DNA from: JAUXLW01 sp964195005
GTDB taxonomy: Bacteria; Actinomycetota; Acidimicrobiia; Spongiisociales; SHLN01
DNA: 33,999 bases
Assembly: GCA_964195005.1 (NCBI GenBank)
Contig: CAXMOO010000043.1
Location: 1-33,999, forward strand
Reading direction: 5' to 3'
Position 1 is the first letter of the stretch, and the number at the start of each line of letters is the position of its first letter. The position numbers and the translations under genes are program-made. Shown one piece after another: positions 16,417 through 24,158 of the stretch. The notes beneath the pieces are model-generated. The model did no database searches. It was not told the origin of the DNA and saw nothing but the letters and a program-made list of their open reading frames with translations.

Positions 16417-16890
16417 TTGACCTACAACGAGGCTGTGGGCCAACGCCTGCGGTCGATCCGAAAGCAACGCGGTCTTTCCCTCCAGGACGTTGAAGAGATC
16501 TCGGGTAGAGAGTTCAAGGCTTCCGTGCTGGGCGCATACGAGCGTGGCGAGCGGGCACTCTCGCTTCCACGGCTGCACAGCCTGGCCGCATTTTTCAACG
16601 TAAGCCCGAGCAATCTGCTTCCGCAAGAGGAAGTCGGTGATGCTGTGCAGATCACGTCGATTCCCAGCGGTGGTATCACAGTTGATCTCAACAAGATCGA
16701 CTCCCTCACCGGGCGCGAGTCGAAGCTGTTGGAAGAATTCTTGCGGGCCATCCAGATGATGCGTCAGGACTTCAACGGCCGGGTTCTCACTATCAGGCGC
16801 AATGACTTGCGCCTCTTGTCGCTCCTTCTGCACCAGGGAGAAGAGGATTTCTCCCGTCGCCTCTCCGATCTGGGTGTCACAACGGCATAA
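16417..16890 (+). CDS. bldD: BldD-type regulator, predicted c-di-GMP-responsive
   Basis: BldD is a developmental master repressor in Streptomyces, dimerised by tetrameric c-di-GMP. This protein has the same two-part layout. An N-terminal XRE-type helix-turn-helix (residues 5-68) includes LRSIRKQRGLSLQDVEE and YERGERALSLPRL. The C-terminal domain contains the c-di-GMP signature RxD-x8-RxxD as RQD (116-118) and RRND (127-130). I prefer the TTG at 16417 because GAGGAAGGA (16402-16410) lies at good spacing, and it gives a 157-residue protein whose signature residues fall almost at the Streptomyces positions as I recall them. An in-frame GTG at 16369 would add 16 residues. The target genes here are unknown. 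Confidence 0.85.
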   Translation: MTYNEAVGQRLRSIRKQRGLSLQDVEEISGREFKASVLGAYERGERALSLPRLHSLAAFFNVSPSNLLPQEEVGDAVQITSIPSGGITVDLNKIDSLTGRESKLLEEFLRAIQMMRQDFNGRVLTIRRNDLRLLSLLLHQGEEDFSRRLSDLGVTTA

Positions 16891-16907
16891 GAGCCAGGCG
16901 GCTGTTT

Positions 16908-17243
16908 ATGAACGATTGCCTTTTCTGTTCGATCGTCTCCGGTGAGATCCCGGCGAGCGTCCGCGCTGAAACCGAGAACGTCCTGGCGTTCGACGACGTC
17001 AATCCTGTCGCTCCCACCCATGTGCTGGTGATACCCAAGCGTCACATCGAATCGGCCGCCCAGATCGAAAGGGCCGATGACGAGCTCCTCGGTGAGCTTT
17101 TCGGGGTGGCGGCAGGGATTGGCATGGAAATAAATGGGGGTTGGCGGTTGGTGTCCAATGTGGGTGAAAACGCAGGCCAGAGCGTGTTCCATCTCCATTT
17201 TCACGTGCTGGGGGGCCGCACCATGAATTGGCCTCCCGGGTAA
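16908..17243 (+). CDS. HIT family (HINT-type) nucleotide hydrolase
   Basis: Histidine-triad proteins of the HINT branch hydrolyse AMP-linked substrates such as phosphoramidates. The 111-residue length is typical. The triad is HLHFH (His95, 97 and 99) followed by VLGGR. The N-terminal CLFCSIVSGEIP and the central AFDDVNPVAPTHVLVIPKRHI match the family, including the two zinc-site-like cysteines (CxxC). It starts 17 bases after bldD with a weak AGGCGG ribosome binding site, so it is probably co-transcribed with bldD. In many bacteria a HIT gene sits beside rsmE or phoH, as here. Confidence 0.93.
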   Translation: MNDCLFCSIVSGEIPASVRAETENVLAFDDVNPVAPTHVLVIPKRHIESAAQIERADDELLGELFGVAAGIGMEINGGWRLVSNVGENAGQSVFHLHFHVLGGRTMNWPPG

Positions 17244-17274
17244 GTTTTCTTGAGGGGTTGGGCGCTACAGCCGA

Positions 17275-17280
17275 TATACT
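17275..17280 (+). promoter_or_regulatory. -10 hexamer of the phoH-pgpH-ybeY-corC-era operon
   Basis: TATACT is a strong -10 match and would start transcription near 17287, leaving a leader of about 42 bases. TTGAGG at 17250 could be a -35 with a rather long 19-base spacer. The leader carries the palindrome CCTCCGGAGG (17297-17306). Confidence 0.55.
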
Positions 17281-17296
17281 GCCAATTCTCATCCTC

Positions 17297-17306
17297 CCTC
17301 CGGAGG
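17297..17306 (+). other. Palindrome and 5-codon open frame in the phoH leader
   Basis: The palindrome CCTCCGGAGG contains a perfect GGAGG (17302-17306). Eight bases later GTG-CAC-CAC-ATC-CGA-TGA (17315-17332) forms a tiny frame whose stop overlaps the phoH ATG (17329) in ATGA. The GGAGG is too far from the phoH ATG (22 bases) to serve it directly. Coupled translation through the tiny frame is possible but unproven. Confidence 0.35.
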
Positions 17307-17328
17307 CTTCCCCCGTGCACCACATCCG

Positions 17329-18285
17329 ATGACCGAGTTATCCCTTCGTGTCCCGAGCAATCACTTGATGCTCGAGCTCCTGGGCGAACGCGATCGCCAC
17401 CTGCGCGATATTGAACAGGCCTTTCCCGAGGTCCGCTTTGTCGCGCGCGGAAACCAACTCCTGATCACCGGCCCCGACGGCGAAGCCAGCATTGCCCGCA
17501 CTGCGGTGGAGGAGCTCCTGCTCATCGTGCAGGAAGGCCAGCCACTCGAGCCAGGGCAGGTGGACCGGGTGGTCTCGATGGTCCGTGACGATGTCCCCAG
17601 CCCCGCCGGAATCTTCACAGACGGCATCAGCGTCGGGCGGGGCAAGATTGTTCGCGCCAAGACGGCCGGCCAGAAGGGATACATCGATGCCATCCGTGAC
17701 AACACGCTCGTCTTCTCGGTGGGGCCCGCCGGGACGGGTAAGACCTATCTGGCGATGGCGGCTGCGGTGGAGGCGCTCACCAGCGGGGCGGTTCGACGCA
17801 TCCTCCTAACGCGGCCGGCCGTCGAAGCCGGCGAGCGGCTCGGTTTCCTGCCGGGCGACCTGCAGGCCAAAGTCGATCCATACCTGCGGCCTCTATATGA
17901 CGCGCTTTATGAAATGCTCGGCCCGGATGAGACTCGAATATTGATCGATAAGGGAACCATCGAGATCGCCCCTCTCGCCTATATGCGGGGCCGGACGCTC
18001 AACGACTCGTTTGTGATCCTCGATGAGGCACAGAACACCTCACCCAAGCAAATGAAGATGTTCCTCACTCGCCTTGGCTTCAATTCGAAGATGATCATCA
18101 CCGGTGACATCACCCAAACCGACCTGCCGACCGCCAATGGCTCCGGCCTGCGTCAGGCCCGAAAGGTTCTCTCAACGGTTCCCGGGGTAGCTTTCGTCAC
18201 GCTCCATGCCTCCGACGTGGTTCGACATCGCATTGTGGCGGCCATCGTCGAGGCGTATGCCGAGTTTGAGGAAAACGGCTCATGA
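17329..18285 (+). CDS. phoH: PhoH-like (YbeZ) ATPase
   Basis: PhoH/YbeZ proteins are P-loop ATPases with proposed RNA helicase activity that work with YbeY in rRNA processing. The 318-residue protein has an N-terminal KH-like part, Walker A GPAGTGKT (132-139), and Walker B FVILDEAQN (DEAQ at 232-235). The conserved TRPAVEAGERLGFLPGDL and NSKMIITGDITQTDLP segments are also present. It is the first gene of a five-gene chain (phoH-pgpH-ybeY-corC-era), with ybeY two genes downstream, which supports a joint role in ribosome biogenesis. Its ATG overlaps the stop of a tiny leader frame. Confidence 0.95.
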   Translation: MTELSLRVPSNHLMLELLGERDRHLRDIEQAFPEVRFVARGNQLLITGPDGEASIARTAVEELLLIVQEGQPLEPGQVDRVVSMVRDDVPSPAGIFTDGISVGRGKIVRAKTAGQKGYIDAIRDNTLVFSVGPAGTGKTYLAMAAAVEALTSGAVRRILLTRPAVEAGERLGFLPGDLQAKVDPYLRPLYDALYEMLGPDETRILIDKGTIEIAPLAYMRGRTLNDSFVILDEAQNTSPKQMKMFLTRLGFNSKMIITGDITQTDLPTANGSGLRQARKVLSTVPGVAFVTLHASDVVRHRIVAAIVEAYAEFEENGS

Positions 18286-20609
18286 GCAGGATCCGCGACC
18301 GGCTGGCGGCCACCACGGTAGACCCGAAGTGGCTTCGTATCCTGGCTTTTGTGGTGGTGGCAACTGCAGCTTCCTTCGCATTGATCGCCGGTCAACTAAC
18401 CGAGCCAGATCCACCCTTGGAAGGAGAGCCGGCCTCGCGCACTTACACGGCCGACCAGCTAATCAAGGTGGTCGACATGGAGGCCACCCAGGTCCGGCGT
18501 GACGAGGCCGCCGACGCCGTGCCCACCGTCTACACGCCGGATGAGGACGTTCCGCCGGAGGTGCAGGCTGAGATCGAGAGCTTCTTTGCCGCGGTGAGTC
18601 TGCAGAGTTTCCACGATCAGGTGAGGTCCGCGGAAGAGCCCCCCACCCCGACCACGACGACGTCATCGACCACGACTACGACGCTCGCCGAGGAGGAACC
18701 TCCCGATGGGGAGACCACCACTACCAGCTCTTCGACTACAACGACCTCGACGTCCACTTCCACTACTACAACGACCCTGGCGATCCCCGATCTGGGGACT
18801 CAGGATGAGGCGCTGGCCCAGGCATACGGCTTCCTGTCTGACGCGACCCGTCGGACGTTCGTCGACATCGCCAATGAGGACCTGAGCCGCGTCGCGGAAG
18901 GCGAGACCGAACTGCTGCTCGATGCGCTTCTCGACGACACCGTACGGATCGTCGCGACCTCCTACGCCCCCGATGGCATACGCAGCGACGAGCTCACCGA
19001 TGTTCGTAATGACCTGATCAACCAACCGCCGCTCTTGAGCGCTCGCGAGTATCCCGATCGGGACGGGGCGGCCAGGGCAGTTGCCGAGCTGGTGGTGTTC
19101 TTCTTGCGCGCCAATCTCTTGGCCGACCCGGGAGCCACCCAGGCTCAGGTCGACCTGGCGATCGCCGGTGTAAACGCCGAGCCGACCTCCGTCACATTCG
19201 TAGAGGGCGGGGACATCGTCAAGCAGGGCGATGTGGTTTCGGCGACACAGTCGGCCGCCATCGCGGACTTGTTGTCTCGTGCTCCTCAGAATCCCAAGAG
19301 GGCAGCGGCGGCCATTGTTGTGGTCGGTGTCATCGGGCTACTCACTGCCTACCTGCGCCGCAACCGGGCCCAGCTATGGGCTCAGCCCCGGATGTTCTTC
19401 CTTTTCGGGCTGGTGGTGGTGTTGGCCGCAGTGGCGGCCCGCCTGGTGGGCTCCTTTGTCCCGGAGGGCGACCCGGCTATTGGCTATGTGATGCCCTCAG
19501 CAGCCTTCGGATATCTCGGAGGAATCCTCTTTGACACCAGGGTTGCCGTGCTGATGTCTGTTCCGGTCGCAGTCTTTGTCGGCATCACCACCGGGGACAT
19601 TGGGCTTGTGGTGTTCTCGGCGGCTGCGGTTCTGGCTCCGCTGCCGTTCATCTTCAAAGCCGCTTCCATGCGGGAGCTGCGGGTGGCGATTCTCTACACG
19701 GCTCTGGTGGTGGCGCCAATGGCTGCATCCATTGCCTGGTTCTTCGGCGAGGACAATTTCGCGGGCGAGGCTGCCTTTTACGGATTCTTAGGTGGGCTGC
19801 TTGGTGGCCTGATTGGTTTAGGGATCGTGCCCTATCTCGATAACGCTTTTGCTCTCACCACGACCCTGACGCTGCTTGATCTCACCGACCGCAACCATCC
19901 CGCCCTGCGGTTGCTCGAGGAGCGAGCGCCGGGGACATTCAACCATTCCATGCTGGTCGGCACCCTTGCCGGCCGGGCGGCCAGAGCCATCGACGCCGAT
20001 CCACTGCTGGCGGAAGCTGTTGCCTACTACCACGACCTCGGGAAGACCGAGAACCCTCACCTCTTCATAGAGAATCAGTTCGGGGCGGCCAACCCTCACA
20101 ACTGGATGGCTCCTGAGGAATCGGCTGCAGTGGTCCGCAACCACGTAGTCGACGGGATCCGGCTGGCCAGGGAATATCGCATCCCCCCCGATGTCGCTAG
20201 CGGCATTCGCCAGCATCACGGAACCAGTCTCATGCGGTTCTTCTATCACAAAGCCCTCGAGGAGCGGTCGGCCGACGATGTCAACGCCGACGACTTCCGC
20301 CATATCGGGCAAAAGCCCCAGTCGCGGGAAATGGCGATCGTCATGCTGGCAGATGCTGTGGAGGCAGCGGCTCGCTCGCTGGCCTACCTCGATAACCCCA
20401 CCGCCGACGGATTGCGAAAGGTGGTTGAGCAGGTCGTGGAGGAGAAGATGGAAGATGGCCAACTCGACGAGAGTGCTCTAACGTTCGGGGATCTCACCAA
20501 TGTCAAGGAGGCACTGGTCGACGCTCTCAACTCGCACTACCACCATCGGATCGTCTACCCGAAGTTTGCCGAGGATCAGCCGCCTGAGGAGCCCGAGCCG
20601 GTCTTGTGA
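18282..20609 (+). CDS. pgpH: PgpH-type 7TM-HD phosphohydrolase (predicted c-di-AMP phosphodiesterase)
   Basis: Members of this family (PgpH, YqfF) hydrolyse c-di-AMP through a cytoplasmic HD domain. The 775-residue protein has an N-terminal membrane helix (about 19-38), an extracellular 7TMR-HDED domain, a block of seven membrane helices (about 342-530) and a C-terminal HD domain. The HD domain shows FNHSMLVG, YYHDLGKTENPHLFIENQ and RQHHGTSLM, so the metal ligands look intact. Residues 121-166 of the extracellular domain are a Thr/Ser-rich insert interrupted by EEEPPDGE, which I do not know from firmicute members. The ATG overlaps the phoH stop. The c-di-AMP specificity is inferred from the family, and no cyclase gene is in view. 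Confidence 0.93.
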   Translation: MSRIRDRLAATTVDPKWLRILAFVVVATAASFALIAGQLTEPDPPLEGEPASRTYTADQLIKVVDMEATQVRRDEAADAVPTVYTPDEDVPPEVQAEIESFFAAVSLQSFHDQVRSAEEPPTPTTTTSSTTTTTLAEEEPPDGETTTTSSSTTTTSTSTSTTTTTLAIPDLGTQDEALAQAYGFLSDATRRTFVDIANEDLSRVAEGETELLLDALLDDTVRIVATSYAPDGIRSDELTDVRNDLINQPPLLSAREYPDRDGAARAVAELVVFFLRANLLADPGATQAQVDLAIAGVNAEPTSVTFVEGGDIVKQGDVVSATQSAAIADLLSRAPQNPKRAAAAIVVVGVIGLLTAYLRRNRAQLWAQPRMFFLFGLVVVLAAVAARLVGSFVPEGDPAIGYVMPSAAFGYLGGILFDTRVAVLMSVPVAVFVGITTGDIGLVVFSAAAVLAPLPFIFKAASMRELRVAILYTALVVAPMAASIAWFFGEDNFAGEAAFYGFLGGLLGGLIGLGIVPYLDNAFALTTTLTLLDLTDRNHPALRLLEERAPGTFNHSMLVGTLAGRAARAIDADPLLAEAVAYYHDLGKTENPHLFIENQFGAANPHNWMAPEESAAVVRNHVVDGIRLAREYRIPPDVASGIRQHHGTSLMRFFYHKALEERSADDVNADDFRHIGQKPQSREMAIVMLADAVEAAARSLAYLDNPTADGLRKVVEQVVEEKMEDGQLDESALTFGDLTNVKEALVDALNSHYHHRIVYPKFAEDQPPEEPEPVL

Positions 20610-21070
20610 AGGTTTTCCTCGCCGACGAGCAGACTGAGCCCATCGAAACCGGTCCTCTGGTGGCTATGGCCGAACGGGTCCTCGAAGCTGAGGGCCTGCC
20701 AGACGAGTCTGAAGTCGCAATTGTCCTGGTGGGGGAAGAAGAGATGGGAGGATACAACGAGCGCTTTATGAAGCGATCCGGGCCCACCGACGTGCTGGCC
20801 TTTCCTGTCGACCAGTTGACGCCCGGAGAGCTCCCTTCGACCGTTATCAACGGCCAACCCCTCAGCCTGGGAGACATCTTCATCTGTCCGACGGTGGTGG
20901 AGCGCCAGGCGCGGGAGCTCGGCATCGAACTCGGCACGGAGTTGGCGTTAATCATCACCCACGGGCTTCTCCATCTGCTCGGATACGATCATCAAGACCC
21001 CGCCGATGCTGAAAAGATGTCGAAGCGTGAGCAGGAGTTGATGACGCTCGCCGGGTTCAGCCTGGCATGA
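20606..21070 (+). CDS. ybeY: Endoribonuclease YbeY (rRNA maturation factor)
   Basis: YbeY is a zinc-dependent endoribonuclease for 16S rRNA 3'-end maturation and ribosome quality control. The 154-residue length is normal. The metal site is HGLLHLLGYDH (His119, 123 and 129). Upstream the conserved SGPTDVLAFP and LGDIFICPTVV segments are present. GTG overlaps the pgpH stop and the TGA stop overlaps the corC ATG, so it is translated as part of the phoH-era chain together with its usual partner phoH. Confidence 0.96.
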   Translation: MKVFLADEQTEPIETGPLVAMAERVLEAEGLPDESEVAIVLVGEEEMGGYNERFMKRSGPTDVLAFPVDQLTPGELPSTVINGQPLSLGDIFICPTVVERQARELGIELGTELALIITHGLLHLLGYDHQDPADAEKMSKREQELMTLAGFSLA

Positions 21071-22239
21071 CCCTTGCAGCGCTGCTGGTGTCCTTCTTTC
21101 TCCTGGTGATGACGGCCGTCCTGCGGTCGGCCGGGGCCAGCCTGGTCAGGACCCCGCGAGCCGACGCCTTGCACGACGCGGCCGAGGGTGATGAGAGAGC
21201 CGCCAGGGTGGCCAGAATCCTTGACGACATCTCGCGAATACAGCCGTCGCTCGGCACTGTCACATCGGTTCTGTTGGTGACCGCCGGAGTGGCAGCTGCC
21301 TGGGCGGTTGGCCATGAGCTGAGTGGATGGCGCCTCGTTGTGGGCCTGGTCGGCCTGGGCCTGGCTCTGGTCCTTTTTGGGGACCTGCTTCCCCGCAGGT
21401 GGGGCCGAGGCCATCCCCGGGTTCTGGCCTATCGGTTCTCGCGCCTCCTTGATGGGGCGGTGAGCCTCGGCAGCCGGGCTGTTGATCTCGTGGCAGAGGA
21501 TGAAGATGAGGCATTGGAGGAGCCGGATCTCGACGAGGCCGTCCTTGAAGAGGAGGAGCGGGAGCTGATTTCGTCCGTTCTCGAGTTTACGGACGCGATA
21601 GTGCGCGAGATCATGGTTCCCAGGACGGATATGACCACCATCACCGAGTCGGCGTCGAGCGACGCGGCCGTAGATCTATCGCTAGCTGAGGGATTCTCCC
21701 GAATTCCCGTTTTCCGCGATGGCCCCGACGATATTGTCGGGATCCTCTACGCCCGTGACCTGCTGCGGTTGATGGACGAGGGCGCCGCTGCCAAGCGGGT
21801 GGAGCAACTGATGCGCCCGAGCTACTTCGTTCCGGAGACCAAGCGCATCTCCGAAGTATTGCGGGAGATGCAAGCCAACCAGGTGCATATGGCGGTGGTG
21901 GTCGATGAGTTTGGCGGGACTGCCGGGCTTGTCACGATCGAAGACATCATTGAAGAGCTCGTCGGGGAGATCGCCGATGAGTTCGACGAGGCCGAGGAAC
22001 TGGTCGTCCCGGTGGAGGACGGTTATCTGGTTGACGCTCGATTGCCGGTGGATGATCTGGGCGAGCTGTTCGAGGTGAAGTTCCCTGATGAAGAGTGGGA
22101 CACCGTCGGTGGTCTGGTGCTGGCGCTTGCCGGCCGGGTCCCCAAGGAAGGGGAGGAGTTCGAGTACGACGGAGTCAGCCTCACCGCCGATCGAGTGCAG
22201 GGCCGGCGGATCGCACGGGTCCTCTGCCGCCGTCCATGA
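21067..22239 (+). CDS. CNNM/CorC family protein with CBS pair (HlyC/CorC type)
   Basis: This 390-residue membrane protein belongs to the CorB/CorC/CNNM group, linked to magnesium and cobalt transport. The N-terminal part has about three hydrophobic segments (1-19, 62-82, 86-103), fewer and shorter than a textbook DUF21 domain. An acidic linker follows (EDEDEALEEPDLDEAVLEEEE), then a CBS pair (about 178-305) with REIMVPRTDMTTI and VDEFGGTAGLVTIEDIIEELVGEI, and a C-terminal CorC_HlyC domain (about 318-388). It is probably an ion transporter or its regulator. It sits between ybeY and era, a widespread gene order. Starts and stops overlap by 4 bases on both sides. Confidence 0.9.
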   Translation: MTLAALLVSFFLLVMTAVLRSAGASLVRTPRADALHDAAEGDERAARVARILDDISRIQPSLGTVTSVLLVTAGVAAAWAVGHELSGWRLVVGLVGLGLALVLFGDLLPRRWGRGHPRVLAYRFSRLLDGAVSLGSRAVDLVAEDEDEALEEPDLDEAVLEEEERELISSVLEFTDAIVREIMVPRTDMTTITESASSDAAVDLSLAEGFSRIPVFRDGPDDIVGILYARDLLRLMDEGAAAKRVEQLMRPSYFVPETKRISEVLREMQANQVHMAVVVDEFGGTAGLVTIEDIIEELVGEIADEFDEAEELVVPVEDGYLVDARLPVDDLGELFEVKFPDEEWDTVGGLVLALAGRVPKEGEEFEYDGVSLTADRVQGRRIARVLCRRP

Positions 22240-23108
22240 AGTCCGGATTTGTCGCCGTCGTTGGACGGCCCAATGTTGGCAAGTCCACACTCGTCAACGC
22301 TGCCGTAGGGAGCAAGGTGGCCATCATTTCTTCACGACCCCAAACCACCCGCAACACCATTCGCGGTGTGGTGCACCGGGAGGATGCCCAGGTAATTCTG
22401 GTGGATTCTCCCGGGCTGCATAAACCCCGCACCGAGCTGGGAGAAAGACTCAACCGGCTCGTCTACGGCACGCTGGCGGATGCCGACGCCGTGCTGTTCG
22501 TTCTCGATGCCGGCGCCCCCATCGGCCCCGGGGATCGCCGCATCGCCCAGCGTCTCACCGAAGTCGGAAGCAAGACGGTGGTGGCGTTGAACAAGATCGA
22601 TACCGCCTCCAAGTCCCAGATCACCTCCCAACTGGCAACGGCCGGGGCTTGGGACTTCGCTGCCTATGTGCCCATCAGTGCGTTGAAAGGAGACGGTGTC
22701 GGCGCCGTGCTCGATGAGCTGGTGGCACTGCTCGACGATGGCCCGGCCTTCTATCCGGAGACCATGTTCACCGATCAGCCGGAGAGCCAGGTGATAGCCG
22801 AGATCGTCCGGGAAAAGTACTTGTCGCGGCTGCACGAGGAGCTGCCCCACTCTTTGACTGTTGCTACCGACGAGGTAGAGGTACGGGCCAACGGGACCAC
22901 ATACATCAGCGCCCGGATCATCGTCGAACGCGAGTCGCAGAAGCCGATAGTGATCGGGGCCAAGGGAAAACTGCTGCGGACGGTGGGCCAGGAAGCCCGG
23001 GAAGACCTCGAGAAGCTGCTGGCCACTCCCGTCTACCTGGACTTGCGAGTCAAGGTCGAGAAGGGCTGGCAGGACCGGCCCCAGCTTCTGGACCGGCTCG
23101 GCTTCTAG
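22236..23108 (+). CDS. era: GTPase Era
   Basis: Era is an essential GTPase that binds the 3' end of 16S rRNA in 30S assembly. From ATG 22236 it has 290 residues. G1 is GRPNVGKS (10-17), the switch segment is RPQTTRNTIRG, G3 is DSPG (57-60) and G4 is NKID (119-122). The C-terminal KH domain contains GAKGKLLRTVGQEAREDLEKLL. The frame is open 47 codons further upstream inside corC, but the ATG overlapping the corC stop fits the family start. It ends the phoH-era chain. Its last stop base is also the first base of the inverted-repeat element that follows. Confidence 0.97.
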   Translation: MKSGFVAVVGRPNVGKSTLVNAAVGSKVAIISSRPQTTRNTIRGVVHREDAQVILVDSPGLHKPRTELGERLNRLVYGTLADADAVLFVLDAGAPIGPGDRRIAQRLTEVGSKTVVALNKIDTASKSQITSQLATAGAWDFAAYVPISALKGDGVGAVLDELVALLDDGPAFYPETMFTDQPESQVIAEIVREKYLSRLHEELPHSLTVATDEVEVRANGTTYISARIIVERESQKPIVIGAKGKLLRTVGQEAREDLEKLLATPVYLDLRVKVEKGWQDRPQLLDRLGF

Positions 23109-23266
23109 TGTCCCGCGTCACAAGTCCTGCACAGAATCTCGCCGGGCCTCGACGCCCCTGGCTGCGTCCTCGTCCTCGACGTAGCTCCACTATGCCTTCG
23201 TCCTGCATCCTTGCTATGAACGCCGAGTCCTCGGCGATATCAGCACAAACTTACGACGCAGGACAC
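23108..23266. repeat. 159-bp element with 18-bp terminal inverted repeats
   Basis: The left end GTGTCCCGCGTCACAAGT (23108-23125) and the complement of the right end (23249-23266) match at 15 of 18 positions. Weaker complementarity continues inward over about 25 more bases on each side. An internal palindrome CGCCGAG-TC-CTCGGCG lies at 23221-23236. No open frame of note and no clear target-site duplication are visible. It could be a MITE-like non-autonomous element or a large structured RNA or terminator closing the era operon. Confidence 0.7.
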
Positions 23267-23298
23267 CAGTGACCACCGGCGGCCAGGATGGGTAACCC

Positions 23299-23910
23299 GT
23301 GACCGCCCGCGACCGGGCCGCTCTCATCGGTGTCGTGCTCGCCGGCGGGGCCAGCCGTCGCATGGGTACCGACAAGGCACTAGTTGAGGTGGCCGGTGTC
23401 CCCATGATCAGCCGGGTGGCCACCGCTCTCGAGCAAGTGGCGGGGGGCGGGATCCTGATTTCGGGTCGGGAAGGACGAATGCTGGGTTACGAATGCGTGC
23501 CAGACCAGCAACCGGGCTTCTCGGGGCCGCTGGTCGGAGTCGCCACGGTGATGGAGCGGGCCGAGCCGTCGCAGGGGCTTTTGGTGGTGGGGGTCGACCA
23601 TCCTTTCGTGCGCGGCCCGACACTGCGGTCCCTGGCGGCGAGGTTTGATGGCGAACGGGTGGTGGTCCCGGTGGCAGATGATGTCAGGCAAGTGACGGTC
23701 GCGATCTATCCGGCATCCCTGGCCGGCCAGTCCCAGGCGACGCTGAAGGAGGGTGGCTCCCTGCAAACGCTCCTCGATGCAGTACCGGTCGACGAAGTTG
23801 CCGAAGCCGATTGGCGGGAATGGGGGGAGGACGGCCGCTCCTGGTTTGGCGCCGACACGGTAGAGGCCGTGGCGGCCGGGTTGGCCGCCTACGGCTCACC
23901 CCTCCAGTAG
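23299..23910 (+). CDS. mobA: MobA-like molybdenum cofactor guanylyltransferase
   Basis: MobA attaches GMP to molybdopterin to make the bis-MGD cofactor of DMSO-reductase-family enzymes. The 203-residue protein has the nucleotidyltransferase signature GVVLAGGASRRMGTDKA (11-27), then DQQPGFSGPLVGV and VVGVDHPFV. In that last segment the usual CDMPF-like site keeps its Asp but not the Cys. The GTG start at 23299 is preceded by AGGATGG. It could also act on another nucleotide-linked substrate, since this fold is shared, but the adjacent DUF6457 gene and formate/nitrite channel support a molybdenum role. The 3' end overlaps the convergent DUF6457 gene by 15 bases. Confidence 0.85.
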   Translation: MTARDRAALIGVVLAGGASRRMGTDKALVEVAGVPMISRVATALEQVAGGGILISGREGRMLGYECVPDQQPGFSGPLVGVATVMERAEPSQGLLVVGVDHPFVRGPTLRSLAARFDGERVVVPVADDVRQVTVAIYPASLAGQSQATLKEGGSLQTLLDAVPVDEVAEADWREWGEDGRSWFGADTVEAVAAGLAAYGSPLQ

Positions 23911-24138
23911 CCGTCTGCCGAGCTCCGCAGCCTCATTCCACGCTTGGTTCGGATCGGCCCCCTGGGAAACCCGGGCGCCGACGTACCAGCCGGCCAGAAA
24001 CGTTGCCAAGGGGGCGTCCTTGCGTTCGCTGCCATGGGCCACCTCCCGGGTGAAGTCGAGGATTGCCTCCTCATCGACCACCTTGATCGCCGGATCTCCG
24101 GATTCCCTCAACGCCGCGCTGTAATCATTTGTCCACAT
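23896..24138 (-). CDS. Small DUF6457-like protein
   Basis: This is an 80-residue, probably all-helical cytoplasmic protein. The segment ILDFTREVAHGSERKDAPLATFLAGWYVGAR matches what I recall of DUF6457 (a LaRDVAHg-R-APLttFL.G pattern), a small actinobacterial family often found beside or fused to MobA-like proteins; its function is unknown. Here it overlaps mobA tail to tail and lies 20 bases downstream of the FNT gene on the same strand, so it is probably co-transcribed with FNT. CAATAT ends 6 bases before its ATG and could give a separate leaderless transcript. The gene is real by conservation, but the biochemical role is open. Confidence 0.75.
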   Translation of the reverse strand: MWTNDYSAALRESGDPAIKVVDEEAILDFTREVAHGSERKDAPLATFLAGWYVGARVSQGADPNQAWNEAAELGRRLLEG

Positions 24139-24158
24139 CCGTCCATATTGACAGACTC

